Assembly: GCF_015221875.1 (NCBI RefSeq)
Contig: NZ_JACYGY010000001.1
Location: 5,806,501-5,870,500 of the forward strand
Origin: Dyadobacter subterraneus
GTDB taxonomy: Bacteria; Bacteroidota; Bacteroidia; Cytophagales; Spirosomataceae
DNA length: 64,000 bases
Direction: 5' to 3'
Part shown: piece by piece, positions 44,251-53,566 of the stretch
How the letters are laid out: each line of letters begins with the position of its first letter
Position numbering within the stretch: the stretch's first letter is position 1
Notes under the pieces: generated by a model
Told to the model about the DNA's origin: nothing
The model's input: the letters and a program-made list of their open reading frames with translations, nothing else
Databases searched by the model: none
Translations under genes and position numbers: made by a program

Positions 44251-45969
44251 ATGGAAGAAAATAAATTACGCAGCCGCGGCTGGTTTGGAAAAGAAGGAAA
44301 AGACGGATTTATATACAGAGCATGGATGAAAAACCAGGGTTATCCGGCTGACGAATTTGAAGGACGCCCTGTAATTGGTATCTGTAATACGTTTTCCGAA
44401 TTGACGCCGTGCAACGGACATTTCCGTGAACTGGCAGAATCTGTGAAAAGAGGTGTTTGGGAAGCGGGTGGATTTCCGCTTGAATTTCCGGTGATGTCAT
44501 TGGGTGAAACTTTGATAAAACCTACCGCGATGTTGTACCGGAATCTGGCCAGTATGGATGTTGAAGAATCAATCCGTGCGAATCCGATTGATGGTGTGGT
44601 ATTGCTTTGTGGTTGTGACAAAACGACACCATCCTTGGTGATGGGCGCTGCCAGCGTGGATATTCCAACCATCGTAGTTTCCGGCGGGCCGATGTTAACG
44701 GGCCGTTATCGTGGAAAAACTATTGGAACCAGCGATGTATGGCGTTTTAGTGAAATGTACCGCAAAGGGGAAATTTCACAAGAAGAACTTACGACAGCGG
44801 AAGCTTGTATGTGCCGCAGCCAGGGACATTGCGCGGTAATGGGAACTGCTTCGACCATGGCTTGTATGGTTGAGTCACTGGGTTTGACTTTACCAGAAAA
44901 TGCTGCAATCCCGGCGGCTGATTCAAGAAGAAAAGTAATTGCGCATTTGTCCGGTCGCCGGATTGTGCAAATGGTGAAAGATGATCTTCGTCTTTCTCAA
45001 ATATTGACCAAGGAAGCTTTCGAAAACGCTATTATGCTGAATGCGGCGATTGGAGGTTCTACCAATTTCGTTATCCACTTATTGGCGATTGCAGGTCGTA
45101 TTGGTGTGGATCTTTCTTTGGATGACTTTAATGCGCTTTGTGAGAAAATCCCTCTTCTGCTAAATCTCCAACCTTCCGGCGGCTATTTTATGGAAGATTT
45201 CTATTATGCTGGCGGTTTGCCTGTTGTCATAAAAGAAATGCTTTCTCTTTTGCACCAAAACGCGATTACAGCCAATGGTAAAACGGTAGCAGAAAACTGT
45301 GCTTCGGCAGAATGCTTTGATAATGAAGTAATTGGAACTTTGGAGGAGCCTGTTAAAGATCTTACCGGTTTGGCAGTTGTTCGGGGAAATTTGAGTGTAA
45401 ACGGAGCCGTTATAAAACCGTCAGCTTCATTGAAACCTGAACTGATGCAGCACCGTGGAAAAGCGATTGTCTTCGAAGATATTGACGATTACAAAGCGAG
45501 ATTGGATGATCCAAATCTGGATGTAGATGAAAACAGCGTTCTTGTGCTGAAAAATGTAGGCCCGAAAGGTTATCCTGGAATGCCGGAAGTTGGAAATATG
45601 TCTTTGCCAAAAAAATTGCTTGCAAAAGGTGTTATCGATATGGTTCGTATCAGCGACGGACGCATGAGCGGTACTGGTTTTGGAACTGTGGTTTTGCACG
45701 TTTCTCCGGAAGCGGCGGTTGGCGGTGTGCTCGCATTGGTTCAGGATGGTGATTATATTGAACTGGATGTTGAGAACAGAAGGTTAAATCTGGAAGTGTC
45801 TGATGAAGAACTGGAAAGGCGCCGTGCTTTATGGAAACCGTTGAATATGGGTTATAATCGTGGTTATGTTAATCTTCATATCAACCATGTTATGCAAGCG
45901 CACGTTGGTGCTGATCTGGACTTTTTGAGAGGTGGATCCGGTGATAAGGTTACGAGGGATTCGCATTGA
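44251..45969 (+). CDS. IlvD/Edd-family dehydratase (probably sugar-acid dehydratase)
   Basis: A 572-residue Fe-S dehydratase. The cluster ligands are visible in CNTFSELTPCNGH, LLCGCDKTTPS and EACMCRSQGHCAVMGTAST. Further on are ISDGRMSGTGFGTVVLHVSPEAA and the C-terminal RRALWKP. The branch (RSRGWFG start, YPADEFEGRPVIGI) looks like L-arabinonate/D-xylonate dehydratase rather than biosynthetic IlvD, so dehydration of a pentonate is the better guess. No valine/isoleucine genes flank it. REP-like repeats follow 65 bases after the stop. Confidence 0.85.
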   Translation: MEENKLRSRGWFGKEGKDGFIYRAWMKNQGYPADEFEGRPVIGICNTFSELTPCNGHFRELAESVKRGVWEAGGFPLEFPVMSLGETLIKPTAMLYRNLASMDVEESIRANPIDGVVLLCGCDKTTPSLVMGAASVDIPTIVVSGGPMLTGRYRGKTIGTSDVWRFSEMYRKGEISQEELTTAEACMCRSQGHCAVMGTASTMACMVESLGLTLPENAAIPAADSRRKVIAHLSGRRIVQMVKDDLRLSQILTKEAFENAIMLNAAIGGSTNFVIHLLAIAGRIGVDLSLDDFNALCEKIPLLLNLQPSGGYFMEDFYYAGGLPVVIKEMLSLLHQNAITANGKTVAENCASAECFDNEVIGTLEEPVKDLTGLAVVRGNLSVNGAVIKPSASLKPELMQHRGKAIVFEDIDDYKARLDDPNLDVDENSVLVLKNVGPKGYPGMPEVGNMSLPKKLLAKGVIDMVRISDGRMSGTGFGTVVLHVSPEAAVGGVLALVQDGDYIELDVENRRLNLEVSDEELERRRALWKPLNMGYNRGYVNLHINHVMQAHVGADLDFLRGGSGDKVTRDSH

Positions 45970-46032
45970 TTTTTTGTTGATCTTAAAACCTTTGACCAGG
46001 AATAAGTTTATTAGCATTTTGAGATTTTCAAT

Positions 46033-46137
46033 ACCCGTCCGACGGTAGAAAAAACCGTCGGACGGGTGGCACGTAGCCAAATTTTGGAAGGTGCAACCCG
46101 TCGGACGGCTTTTTCGGCCGTCCGACGGGTAATAAAA
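46033..46137. repeat. REP-like unit 1 (two hairpins)
   Basis: Hairpin 1: CCCGTCCGACGG (46034-46045) with CCGTCGGACGGG (46055-46066). Hairpin 2: CCCGTCGGACGG (46097-46108) with CCGTCCGACGGG (46118-46129). The unit ends TAATAAAA. The GC-rich 12-bp stems stand out from the AT-rich surroundings. It flanks the RAYT gene on the left. Confidence 0.88.
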
Positions 46138-46209
46138 GTCAGAATGATTAACCAGTAAAAAAATAATAAAGTAAAAAGCATTTCACAATTCACCACACAC
46201 TAACACTTC

Positions 46210-46776
46210 ATGGAATTCAAACCAAACACACTCTACCATGTGTACAATAGAGGGAATAACAAGCAAAAAATATTTTTCAACTATGGCAACTATCTTTATT
46301 TCATCAAGAAAATAGAAAAACATCTTTTGCCTCATTGCGACTTATTAGCCTATTGTCTCATGCCTAATCATTTTCACTTTTTAATTGAGCCGAAAGAAAA
46401 GACAGAAGAAAAAGAGCTTAATAAAGCCTTTCAAATCATGCTTAGCTCGTATTCCCAAGCAATTAATAAACAAGAAAACAGAACTGGTTCGTTATTTCAA
46501 CAGCATACGAAAGCGAAGATCTTAGAAACAGAAAATCCTGTATATGCTGAAATATGTTTTCATTACATCCATCAAAATCCCGTAAAGGCTGGTTTGGTGA
46601 AGGAAATTGAAAGGTGGGAATTTAGTTCAGCCCGAGAATATGCTCTGTTGAGAAAGGAGCAATTATGTAATCAGAAAAAGGCTCATTTGTTATTGAATAT
46701 TCCGGAGGATGGTAATGAGTTTTTGGAGCTTTCGAGGCAAGTGCTTTCGGAGGAAATGGTTGAGAGGATATTTTGA
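46210..46776 (+). CDS. REP-associated tyrosine transposase (RAYT, Y1 HUH family)
   Basis: A 188-residue Transposase_17/Y1 protein. It opens with NTLYHVYNRGNNKQKIF, typical of the family, has the HUH pair in MPNHFHFLIE (about 55-64) and, near the end, the tyrosine-bearing AEICFHYIHQNPVKAGLV. Such enzymes cut and join single-stranded DNA at REP hairpins. It is flanked by REP-like units on both sides, 73 bases upstream and 37 bases downstream, so gene and repeats form a REPtron. No second ORF or IS200 ends are present, so it is probably domesticated and acts on REPs genome-wide. Confidence 0.92.
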   Translation: MEFKPNTLYHVYNRGNNKQKIFFNYGNYLYFIKKIEKHLLPHCDLLAYCLMPNHFHFLIEPKEKTEEKELNKAFQIMLSSYSQAINKQENRTGSLFQQHTKAKILETENPVYAEICFHYIHQNPVKAGLVKEIERWEFSSAREYALLRKEQLCNQKKAHLLLNIPEDGNEFLELSRQVLSEEMVERIF

Positions 46777-46812
46777 TGAGTTGATGTTTTATTCCTGTGA
46801 GATAGTTTTTAA

Positions 46813-46920
46813 TACCCGTACGATGGTAAAAAAAACCGTCGGACGGGCGGCACTTAGTCAGATTTTGGAATGAGCGACCCGTCGGACGGCTTTTTTCGGC
46901 CGTCCGACGGGTAATAAAAA
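46813..46920. repeat. REP-like unit 2 (two hairpins)
   Basis: Same plan as unit 1. The left arm of hairpin 1 has two changes (CCCGTACGATGG) and no longer pairs perfectly with CCGTCGGACGGG. Hairpin 2 is intact (CCCGTCGGACGG / CCGTCCGACGGG). Ends TAATAAAAA. Confidence 0.85.
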
Positions 46921-46987
46921 GTTGGAGAAATTAACATTGTGCACGCTGTGAAAGAGTAAAATTACTATCCGAATATAAAATAGTTTT

Positions 46988-47068
46988 TACCACCGGTCCG
47001 ACGGTAGAAAAAACCGTCGGACCGGTGGCCCATAGCCAGATTTCGGAATGAGCGACGGGTAATAAAAA
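46988..47068. repeat. REP-like unit 3, truncated
   Basis: A 15-bp hairpin CCACCGGTCCGACGG / CCGTCGGACCGGTGG (46990-47028) replaces hairpin 1, with matched changes on both arms. Hairpin 2 is lost: AGCGA is joined directly to CGGGTAATAAAAA. It lies just upstream of an SDR gene. Confidence 0.8.
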
Positions 47069-47128
47069 GTCTGAATGATTAATCAACAAATCACCAGACG
47101 TGATAATAAAACCAAACCCACTAAAATT

Positions 47129-47917
47129 ATGAGTACCGAGATATTTAATAACCAGGTCGCTATTGTAACTGGCGCGGGACAAGGAATTGGATTTGAGATT
47201 GCGAAACAACTGGCATTAAAAGGAGCTGGGGTAATTTTAAATGACTTTGATGCAGATTTAGCTACACAGGCCGCCAACACAATCCGTGGACTTGGCGGAG
47301 AATGTATCGCTTTTGCAGGCGACGCTTCTCAATCCGAGATTATTGATGGCATGGTTGCCGAAGCAGTCAGTTGTTTCGGAAAATTAACTATTGCCGTGGC
47401 TAATGCGGGAATTACGCTTTTCGGCGACTTTTTTGATTATCCAAAAGAAAATCTTCAAAAGGTTTTGGAAGTCAACTTGATGGGATCATTTTTGTTAACC
47501 CAGGCAGCGGCCAGACAAATGAGATTGCAAAAATCAGGGGGACGGGTTTTACTTATGTCATCCGTAGTAGGTCATCAATCACACAAATTTCTGGGTGCTT
47601 ATGCCATGACAAAAGCCGGACTGGAAATGCTGGCAAAAAATCTGGTATTGGAACTATCTCCTTATGGCATCACCATAAATGCAGTAGCTCCAGGCGCTAC
47701 TTTAACGGAAAGAACGTTAACAACAGATCCGACTTATCCAAAAATGTGGTCAGGAATCACACCTATGGGACGGCCTGCGATTTGTGAAGATATTGCTAAT
47801 GCGGCTTTATTTCTGCTTTCTCCCTCATCAGGACATATTACAGGACAAAGTCTTATTGTAGATGGTGGTTGGACTTCTGTTAGTCCGTTACCTGATTTAA
47901 GTAACTTGGATACATAA
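47129..47917 (+). CDS. Short-chain dehydrogenase/reductase
   Basis: A 262-residue SDR from the ATG at 47129 (MSTEIFNNQVAIVTGAGQGIG); an in-frame ATG at 47075 lies beside the REP unit and would add an unlikely basic tail. The cofactor motif is TGAGQGIGFEIA. The active site has LMSSVVGHQSHKFLGAYAMTKAGLE with Y-x3-K, and the end is GQSLIVDGGWTSV. The Asp after the second strand (LNDFDADL) favours NAD(H). It probably acts on a sugar or alcohol; with the sugar-acid dehydratase upstream, a place in pentose or sugar-acid oxidation is possible but unproven. Confidence 0.87.
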   Translation: MSTEIFNNQVAIVTGAGQGIGFEIAKQLALKGAGVILNDFDADLATQAANTIRGLGGECIAFAGDASQSEIIDGMVAEAVSCFGKLTIAVANAGITLFGDFFDYPKENLQKVLEVNLMGSFLLTQAAARQMRLQKSGGRVLLMSSVVGHQSHKFLGAYAMTKAGLEMLAKNLVLELSPYGITINAVAPGATLTERTLTTDPTYPKMWSGITPMGRPAICEDIANAALFLLSPSSGHITGQSLIVDGGWTSVSPLPDLSNLDT

Positions 47918-47923
47918 AGAGGA

Positions 47924-48640
47924 TTAATCCTCCAACCCTTCTGAAAATAACTGAGCTTCCAGGTCGTCGATATTTCCTTCCTGGGAAATAAAAAGCTCTC
48001 TTGGTTTGGTAGAAGCGGCTGGTTTCACCGTCATGAAAGTGCGGTATTGTTCGTCCGTAATAATCCGTAGTTGCATCGCTCTTTTCAAAACCATTGGAAA
48101 AGGCACTTTGAAAAAGTTTGCAATATCTGACGCAAGGAAACTCGGGATTTTTAGAATGTCTTCACGGAAAAAACTTTCCACGTCTTTGTATGGCAACAAA
48201 GCATCAAAGATCAGTTGCTCCGAACGATTTGCCAAAGAAGCAGGACTGGCATACATGCTATGCAAACCAAGCGAAACTGTTAGCAAATGAATATGATAAT
48301 TCCTTTCGTTAATTTCCGAAGCTGCATTTACAAACACCCAACCTTTTTGATGATACATGCAGGCAAAACCTTTGAAAGTTGTATCAATATTATGAAGCTG
48401 AGCTATTTTAATTCCTTCCGGATACGGTAATTTATGACCAATCTGATGTACAATATCCTGTGCATAAGATACATCTGCAACTTCACCGGCTGGTTCAATA
48501 ACCCAGTCGCCGTTAACCAATCCGTCAAAAAGCTGGTTCGCAAATTTCTGGCTTTCCACCTGTCCTAAATGTAGAATAATTCTATTTCCACGAACTGAGA
48601 AATCAAGCGGGAGCTGATTTTTGATTTGCTTTCTAGCCAT
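47924..48640 (-). CDS. Unknown protein of 238 residues
   Basis: I do not recognise this gene firmly. It has no signal peptide. The middle part, HIHLLTVSLGLHSMYASPASLANRSEQLIFDALLP followed by a helical FLASDIANFFKVPFPMVLKRAMQLRIITDEQY, is laid out like an ImmA/IrrE (M78) peptidase with its C-terminal helices, but the H-E-x-x-H zinc motif is absent, so it would be a non-catalytic relative at most. The start is MARKQIKNQLPLDFSVRG. It lies 6 bases from the convergent SDR gene. Confidence 0.5.
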   Translation of the reverse strand: MARKQIKNQLPLDFSVRGNRIILHLGQVESQKFANQLFDGLVNGDWVIEPAGEVADVSYAQDIVHQIGHKLPYPEGIKIAQLHNIDTTFKGFACMYHQKGWVFVNAASEINERNYHIHLLTVSLGLHSMYASPASLANRSEQLIFDALLPYKDVESFFREDILKIPSFLASDIANFFKVPFPMVLKRAMQLRIITDEQYRTFMTVKPAASTKPRELFISQEGNIDDLEAQLFSEGLED

Positions 48641-48713
48641 TTTTATGAAGAAGTGTTAATATTTATTTCAAAGATACATTCTTCCTGTATTCGCTACAAG
48701 ATTAAAGTTGACT

Positions 48714-49307
48714 TTATCTCCACTGCAAAGTATTCAACAGATGAACCATATCTTTCTGAATAAAATTAACAACCGGCGCCAGTGAATCGTTTTTTGTAGC
48801 CGTTGAAAAGTAAATCGCACCACGTAAAAAGTGCTTGGTACTATCCGTCGTGTAGAATTGATAAGGACTTGGAACATCACCTTCAATCTTAAAAATCATC
48901 GCCGTGAGGTCATTTGTTGTAACCAGTTTTTGTGCCTGAATCGATGAAGCACGAACCTGATGTTTTCCTGTCAGCTTGAAAGAATCATTAATATAATCCT
49001 GCAAACGTTTCGGGTCGTTATTGATGTCTTTATAAGTCAGCTGGATATTAGCCTTAAACTGTGGATAATAAATGAAAATCCAATCCTTTTGTGCCGTAGC
49101 AAAAGTATCAGGCACAACCCTTGCCGATTTGGAATATTCAAAAGTATAAGGATGCTTTTCCGTCAGTTTTTGGTAAGTCTGGGCAGGCAAATCAATCCGA
49201 TTAAAACCCTTGGGCCTTGGAACATAAGCCTGCTGCTCATTTCCACACGAAAAAAGAAATGATGAAAATAAAACAAAAAGTATAATAAGAGGGAAACGGT
49301 TTTGCAT
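48714..49307 (-). CDS. gldD: Gliding motility lipoprotein GldD
   Basis: A 197-residue lipoprotein from the ATG at 49307 (MQNRFPLIILFVLFSSFLFSC); a longer frame starting at 49346 would place a charged tail before the signal and is rejected. The mature part begins at the lipobox Cys and reads YVPRPKGFNRIDLPAQTYQ, HPYTFEYS, FIYYPQFKANIQLTYKDI, all close to GldD. GldD is an essential gliding/type IX secretion factor in flavobacteria. With porZ at the end of the window it indicates a T9SS-bearing Bacteroidota. Confidence 0.85.
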   Translation of the reverse strand: MQNRFPLIILFVLFSSFLFSCGNEQQAYVPRPKGFNRIDLPAQTYQKLTEKHPYTFEYSKSARVVPDTFATAQKDWIFIYYPQFKANIQLTYKDINNDPKRLQDYINDSFKLTGKHQVRASSIQAQKLVTTNDLTAMIFKIEGDVPSPYQFYTTDSTKHFLRGAIYFSTATKNDSLAPVVNFIQKDMVHLLNTLQWR

Positions 49308-49406
49308 TGATTTTTTGATTTCTTCCGGGAGAAATTTAGCACGCAAAGCTAACGAAAAGAGCTAAACAATATTTTGGATAATTGATTTAAGGTGTTATTC
49401 AAAAAC

Positions 49407-49448
49407 AAAAAATAAGGAACCGTTCAACACGACAGTTCCTTATTTTTT
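49407..49448 (-). terminator. Intrinsic terminator after glmS
   Basis: 14-bp stem AAAAAATAAGGAAC / GTTCCTTATTTTTT with a 14-base loop; T run on both strands. Confidence 0.82.
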
Positions 49449-49477
49449 ATATTAATATACTAAAAATCAATAATTTA

Positions 49478-51316
49478 CTATTCAACCGTCACCGATTTGG
49501 CAAGGTTTCTTGGCTGATCAACATTTCTTCCGCGCATTACGGCGATATAGTAAGAAAGTAATTGCAAAGGAATAACTGAAACCAGGGGAGTAAGAATTTC
49601 ATGAACTTCCGGTACTTCAATCACAAAATCAACCATACCCGGAATTAGCGTATCGCCTTCCGTAACAATCGCAATCACACGGCCTTTGCGCGCTTTTACT
49701 TCCTGGATATTGGAAACTATTTTTTCATAAGACCCATCTTTTGTAGCCAGGAAAACAACCGGCATATCTTCGTCAATTAAGGCAATCGGACCATGTTTCA
49801 TTTCCGCAGCCGGATATCCTTCTGCGTGGATGTAAGAGATTTCCTTTAATTTCAGCGCTCCTTCCAAAGCGACAGGAAAATTCAACCCGCGTCCCAGATA
49901 AATGAAATTCCGAACATATGTGAAAATGAAAGCGATTTCTTTAATCTTCGCCGCATTTTCAAAAACCTTTTCAACCTTAGCCGGAATTCCTTCCAGTTCA
50001 TTCAAAAGCTGCTGATAAGTTTCTTCCGAAATGGTACCTTTTCGTTTTGCCGTCGCGATGGCAATTAATGTCAAAACCGTTACCTGGGCAGTAAATGCTT
50101 TTGTACTCGCCACGCCAATTTCCGGTCCCGCATGTGTGTAAGCTCCTGCATGTGAAGCGCGTGCAATGGAGGAACCTACTACATTACAAACGCCAAAAAT
50201 TGTGGCACCTTTGGATTTCGCCAGTTCGATAGCAGCCAGCGTATCAGCCGTTTCACCGGATTGAGATATGGCTATAACAATATCATTTTTCTTGATAACC
50301 GGATTTCTGTAACGGAATTCTGAAGCATATTCCACCTCGACGTTAACCCTTGCCAGTTCTTCAAAAAGATATTCAGCGACCAATCCTGCATGCCAGGAAG
50401 TTCCGCAGCCGACTACGACAATTCTATCAGCGACAGCAAGTTCATCAATATAATCAGCCAGACCGCCGAGTTGCAAATGTGCATCCGAAGCTCTCAATCT
50501 CCCCCGCATACTATCCGCAATGGAACGCGGCTGTTCAAAAATTTCTTTGATCATGAAATGGTCATAACCACCTTTTTCGATGGTTTCCAGTTCCATTTCC
50601 AGTTTCTGGATGTACGGTACTTTTAGGGTGTTATCAAGATTTTGAATACTCAGCTTGCCATCACGAATCACAGCGACCTCATAATCATCCAGATAAACCA
50701 CATCTTTTGTATATTCAATAATCGGAGTGGCGTCAGAGGCAAAGAAAAATTCATCTTCACCGATTCCAATTACCAGAGGACTTCCTTTTCTTGCAGCAAT
50801 TAACTGATCCGGAAAATTTACGGACATTACGACTATCGCATAGGCACCAACAACTTCTAAAAGCGCAAGTCTTACCGCTTCTTCCAAAGATTTTCCAGTT
50901 TCTTTCTGAATATCTTCAATAAAATGAATCAGCACTTCTGTATCCGTTGCACTATGGAAAACGTGTCCTTTTGTTACCAGATTTTGTTTGATCGAAGCGT
51001 AGTTTTCAATAATACCATTATGAATAATGGCCAGTTTGTGATCATTAGAAAAATGCGGATGCGCATTTACATCGTTTGGCTCTCCATGTGTCGCCCAACG
51101 CGTGTGTCCTATCCCGATGGTTGATTTTAATTGTTTACCATTCAGTTGAGTTTCCAAGTCAGAAACTTTCCCCTTTTTCTTATAAATATTCAATTCAGAG
51201 TCTTCCATCAAGGCGACGCCAGAGCTATCATAACCGCGATATTCCAGACGTTTAAGGCCTTTGATAATTAATGGATAGGCCTCTCTGCTCCCTACATAAG
51301 CAACAATTCCGCACAT
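49478..51316 (-). CDS. glmS: Glutamine-fructose-6-phosphate aminotransferase (isomerizing)
   Basis: A 612-residue enzyme. MCGIVAYVG places the catalytic Cys2 of the glutaminase domain; GHTRWATHGEPND and NGIIENY follow. The two SIS domains carry VGCGTSWHAGLVAEY and SQSGETADTLAAIELAK, and the end is RNLAKSVTVE. It makes glucosamine 6-phosphate for peptidoglycan and LPS. Length is normal. No glmS-type ribozyme is expected in this phylum and none is seen upstream. Confidence 0.97.
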   Translation of the reverse strand: MCGIVAYVGSREAYPLIIKGLKRLEYRGYDSSGVALMEDSELNIYKKKGKVSDLETQLNGKQLKSTIGIGHTRWATHGEPNDVNAHPHFSNDHKLAIIHNGIIENYASIKQNLVTKGHVFHSATDTEVLIHFIEDIQKETGKSLEEAVRLALLEVVGAYAIVVMSVNFPDQLIAARKGSPLVIGIGEDEFFFASDATPIIEYTKDVVYLDDYEVAVIRDGKLSIQNLDNTLKVPYIQKLEMELETIEKGGYDHFMIKEIFEQPRSIADSMRGRLRASDAHLQLGGLADYIDELAVADRIVVVGCGTSWHAGLVAEYLFEELARVNVEVEYASEFRYRNPVIKKNDIVIAISQSGETADTLAAIELAKSKGATIFGVCNVVGSSIARASHAGAYTHAGPEIGVASTKAFTAQVTVLTLIAIATAKRKGTISEETYQQLLNELEGIPAKVEKVFENAAKIKEIAFIFTYVRNFIYLGRGLNFPVALEGALKLKEISYIHAEGYPAAEMKHGPIALIDEDMPVVFLATKDGSYEKIVSNIQEVKARKGRVIAIVTEGDTLIPGMVDFVIEVPEVHEILTPLVSVIPLQLLSYYIAVMRGRNVDQPRNLAKSVTVE

Positions 51317-51568
51317 ATTTTCTTAATTTTTATTGGGATGTATGTATAGTATTGACTGCAAATAAATAGCAACAGAAACTAGATAACAAACTAAATCCTA
51401 AAAATTATCCAATTTTGGTAGAGTGTTCGAACACACACTATGATATTCATAATGAAGGATTTATATCTTAAAAAATATTAAAAATTCGATATATAAACAT
51501 TCCATGATGATCTGGAAATTTCCCCTTACAACTCATTTTTCTTCCATTGAAATAAAAAAGTAAAGCAC

Positions 51569-51600
51569 AAAAAAAATGGCGACCAGTTTCTGGCCGCCAT
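51569..51600 (-). terminator. Intrinsic terminator after the glycogen synthase-like gene
   Basis: On the minus strand ATGGCGGCCAG-AAA-CTGGTCGCCAT (one mismatch) followed by eight T residues. Confidence 0.85.
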
Positions 51601-51621
51601 CTATAAATTCGTTTGTCTATT

Positions 51622-52428
51622 TTAGCTCATCAAATCTGTGTACAGATTGTAATAAGATTCAGAGAATTTTTCGTCTTCCTCGTCCAGTTCAACACGCTTT
51701 GGAGCTTCGTTAAAAATCTGGTTAAGGCTGTCGCTGCAATGCTCTTCGGCTTTAACAACCGCATCAGCATACGCACATCCGATTTTAACAAAACCTTCAA
51801 AATCCGCTGAGTGAAGATGCGAAAGTGCTTCGTCACTAACATCGATTGCTTTTGCTTTGCTCATCAAATCAGCATCAAATTTATAATCAAAAGCATTGTT
51901 GTGTACTGTAAATACACTTTTTGTGTCCTTAAACATCGGATCATTACGATACGTAGTTTTAAGGTACATTGGGATTAAAGCAGTCATCCAGTCGTTGCAA
52001 TGTACAACGTCCGGTGCCCATCCAAGTTTTTTCACAGTTTCAAGAACACCTTTGCAAAAGAAAATCGCACGCTCATCATTATCATCGTAGAAATTATTCT
52101 CCTTATCGAAGAATACAGATTTACGGTGAAAATAGTCATCGTTATCTATAAAATAAACTTGTAATTTGGCGTTTGGAATGGAGGCTACCTTGATGATCAG
52201 CGGTTTTTCTTCATCGCCAACCGTAATATTAATTCCTGACAATCGAACTACTTCGTGAAGCCTGTTTTTACGCTCATTGATTAGACCAAATCGAGGTACC
52301 AAAATCCTGATTTCTGCGCCACGTTCCTGCATTGCTTGCGGTAATCTTCTAACATAATCCGCAACATCTGTGGTTTGGAGAAAAGGATTGATTTCACTGG
52401 CTACATACAAAATTCGTAGTTTGTCCAT
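51622..52428 (-). CDS. Glycogen/starch synthase N-terminal domain protein
   Basis: A 268-residue protein from the ATG at 52428 (MDKLRILYVASEINPFLQTTDVADYVRRLPQAM), preferred to an ATG 36 bases upstream. It is the GT5 catalytic N-terminal domain only: EINPFLQTTDVADYV corresponds to the ADP-glucose loop (K-x-G-G-L is changed to T-T-D-V-A), and VVHCNDWMTALIPMYLK matches the central region. The C-terminal GT-B half is missing, and this short form is common in Bacteroidota. With the K-x-G-G motif altered, catalysis alone is doubtful; it may be regulatory or act with a partner. Confidence 0.75.
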   Translation of the reverse strand: MDKLRILYVASEINPFLQTTDVADYVRRLPQAMQERGAEIRILVPRFGLINERKNRLHEVVRLSGINITVGDEEKPLIIKVASIPNAKLQVYFIDNDDYFHRKSVFFDKENNFYDDNDERAIFFCKGVLETVKKLGWAPDVVHCNDWMTALIPMYLKTTYRNDPMFKDTKSVFTVHNNAFDYKFDADLMSKAKAIDVSDEALSHLHSADFEGFVKIGCAYADAVVKAEEHCSDSLNQIFNEAPKRVELDEEDEKFSESYYNLYTDLMS

Positions 52429-52656
52429 TAGATATTTAGCAGTTTGTGAAAAAAAGTTTTGCAAAATTACATAAAAAAAACCGGGATTTCAATAGAAATT
52501 AAAAACTAATTGTAATATTGCGCAGAGTTTGGCCGTATTTATGCCAAATATTTTAGAAACCCCCGCGAAAAGGCCGGAATTCACATATTTACCAACAAAG
52601 CTGAAAAAAGTCAGTTTGTAACGAATCCGGCGTCTTCTAATCTATAAATACCTTTC

Positions 52657-53499
52657 ATGGAAGTTTTTACTTCAATTCATAGCCTAAAAAATTTTCTTTC
52701 TGTTCAACGCCTCCAAAATAAAAGTATTGGACTGATCCCAACCATGGGTGCGCTGCATGAAGGACATATATCCCTAATCGAAACTGCCGCAAAACAAAAT
52801 GACATTACTGTTTGCAGCATTTTCGTAAATCCCACACAGTTTAACAATCCGGAAGATCTCGCCAAATATCCCAGGACTTTGGAAGAGGATTGCAAAATGC
52901 TGGAAGATGCTGGCTGTTCAGCCGTTTTTGCACCGACAGTCGATGAAATGTATCCTGAGCAGACAATGCTTACCATGAATTTCGGATTGCTTGAAACGGT
53001 AATGGAAGGCGCTTCTCGTCCTGGCCATTTTAACGGCGTAGGAATCGTAGTTTCCAAGTTGTTCAATATTGTCCAGCCAAACAGAGCTTATTTTGGTCAG
53101 AAAGATTTGCAGCAGGTAACGGTTGTAAAACGTTTGGTTGCAGATTTGTCTTTCAATCTTGAATTGATTGTTTGTCCAACCGTAAGAGAAAATGATGGTT
53201 TAGCTATGTCGTCAAGAAACAGAAGACTTAGTGAAGCAGAAAGAGCCCACGCGCCGATCATTTATAAAATACTGCTGGATGCCAAAGAAAAGATTTTGGC
53301 AGGAATTGATATTGAAGAAACAAAAGAATCCGTACAACGCGAATTTCTGGTACTTGCCGGTTTTGAACTGGATTATTTTGAAGTTGTAAATATTAAAACT
53401 TTACAGCCCATTCATACCATTGGTGTTGCCAATACAACGGCACTTTGTATCGCTACCTTTTTAGGGCCGGTCCGGTTAATTGATAATATTGTTTTTTAA
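52657..53499 (+). CDS. panC: Pantothenate synthetase
   Basis: A 280-residue ATP-dependent ligase of pantoate and beta-alanine. The signature IPTMGALHEGHISLIE (about 27-42, H-x-G-H) and VNPTQFNNPEDLAKYPRT are clear, and FGQKDLQQVTVVKRLV and the MSSRNRRL segment follow. Length is normal. It is followed by a very strong terminator and, after a Gfo/Idh/MocA gene on the other strand, by panD, which supplies its beta-alanine. Confidence 0.97.
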   Translation: MEVFTSIHSLKNFLSVQRLQNKSIGLIPTMGALHEGHISLIETAAKQNDITVCSIFVNPTQFNNPEDLAKYPRTLEEDCKMLEDAGCSAVFAPTVDEMYPEQTMLTMNFGLLETVMEGASRPGHFNGVGIVVSKLFNIVQPNRAYFGQKDLQQVTVVKRLVADLSFNLELIVCPTVRENDGLAMSSRNRRLSEAERAHAPIIYKILLDAKEKILAGIDIEETKESVQREFLVLAGFELDYFEVVNIKTLQPIHTIGVANTTALCIATFLGPVRLIDNIVF

Positions 53500-53505
53500 T
53501 TCCGG

Positions 53506-53562
53506 TTTGCTATAAAACAGAAAAAGCCTCTTCCGAGGCTTTTTCTGTTTTATAGCAAAATT
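53506..53562. terminator. Very strong bidirectional terminator
   Basis: 25-bp perfect stem (53506-53530 with 53535-53559, core AGAAAAAGCCTC) with a TTCC tetraloop between the convergent panC and Gfo/Idh/MocA genes. Confidence 0.93.
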
Positions 53563-53566
53563 GATC

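Noticed and set aside
52590..52615. Possible target of guide B on the minus strand (CAAAGCTGA upstream of panC)
   Set aside because: Nine matching bases only, with no extension on either side.
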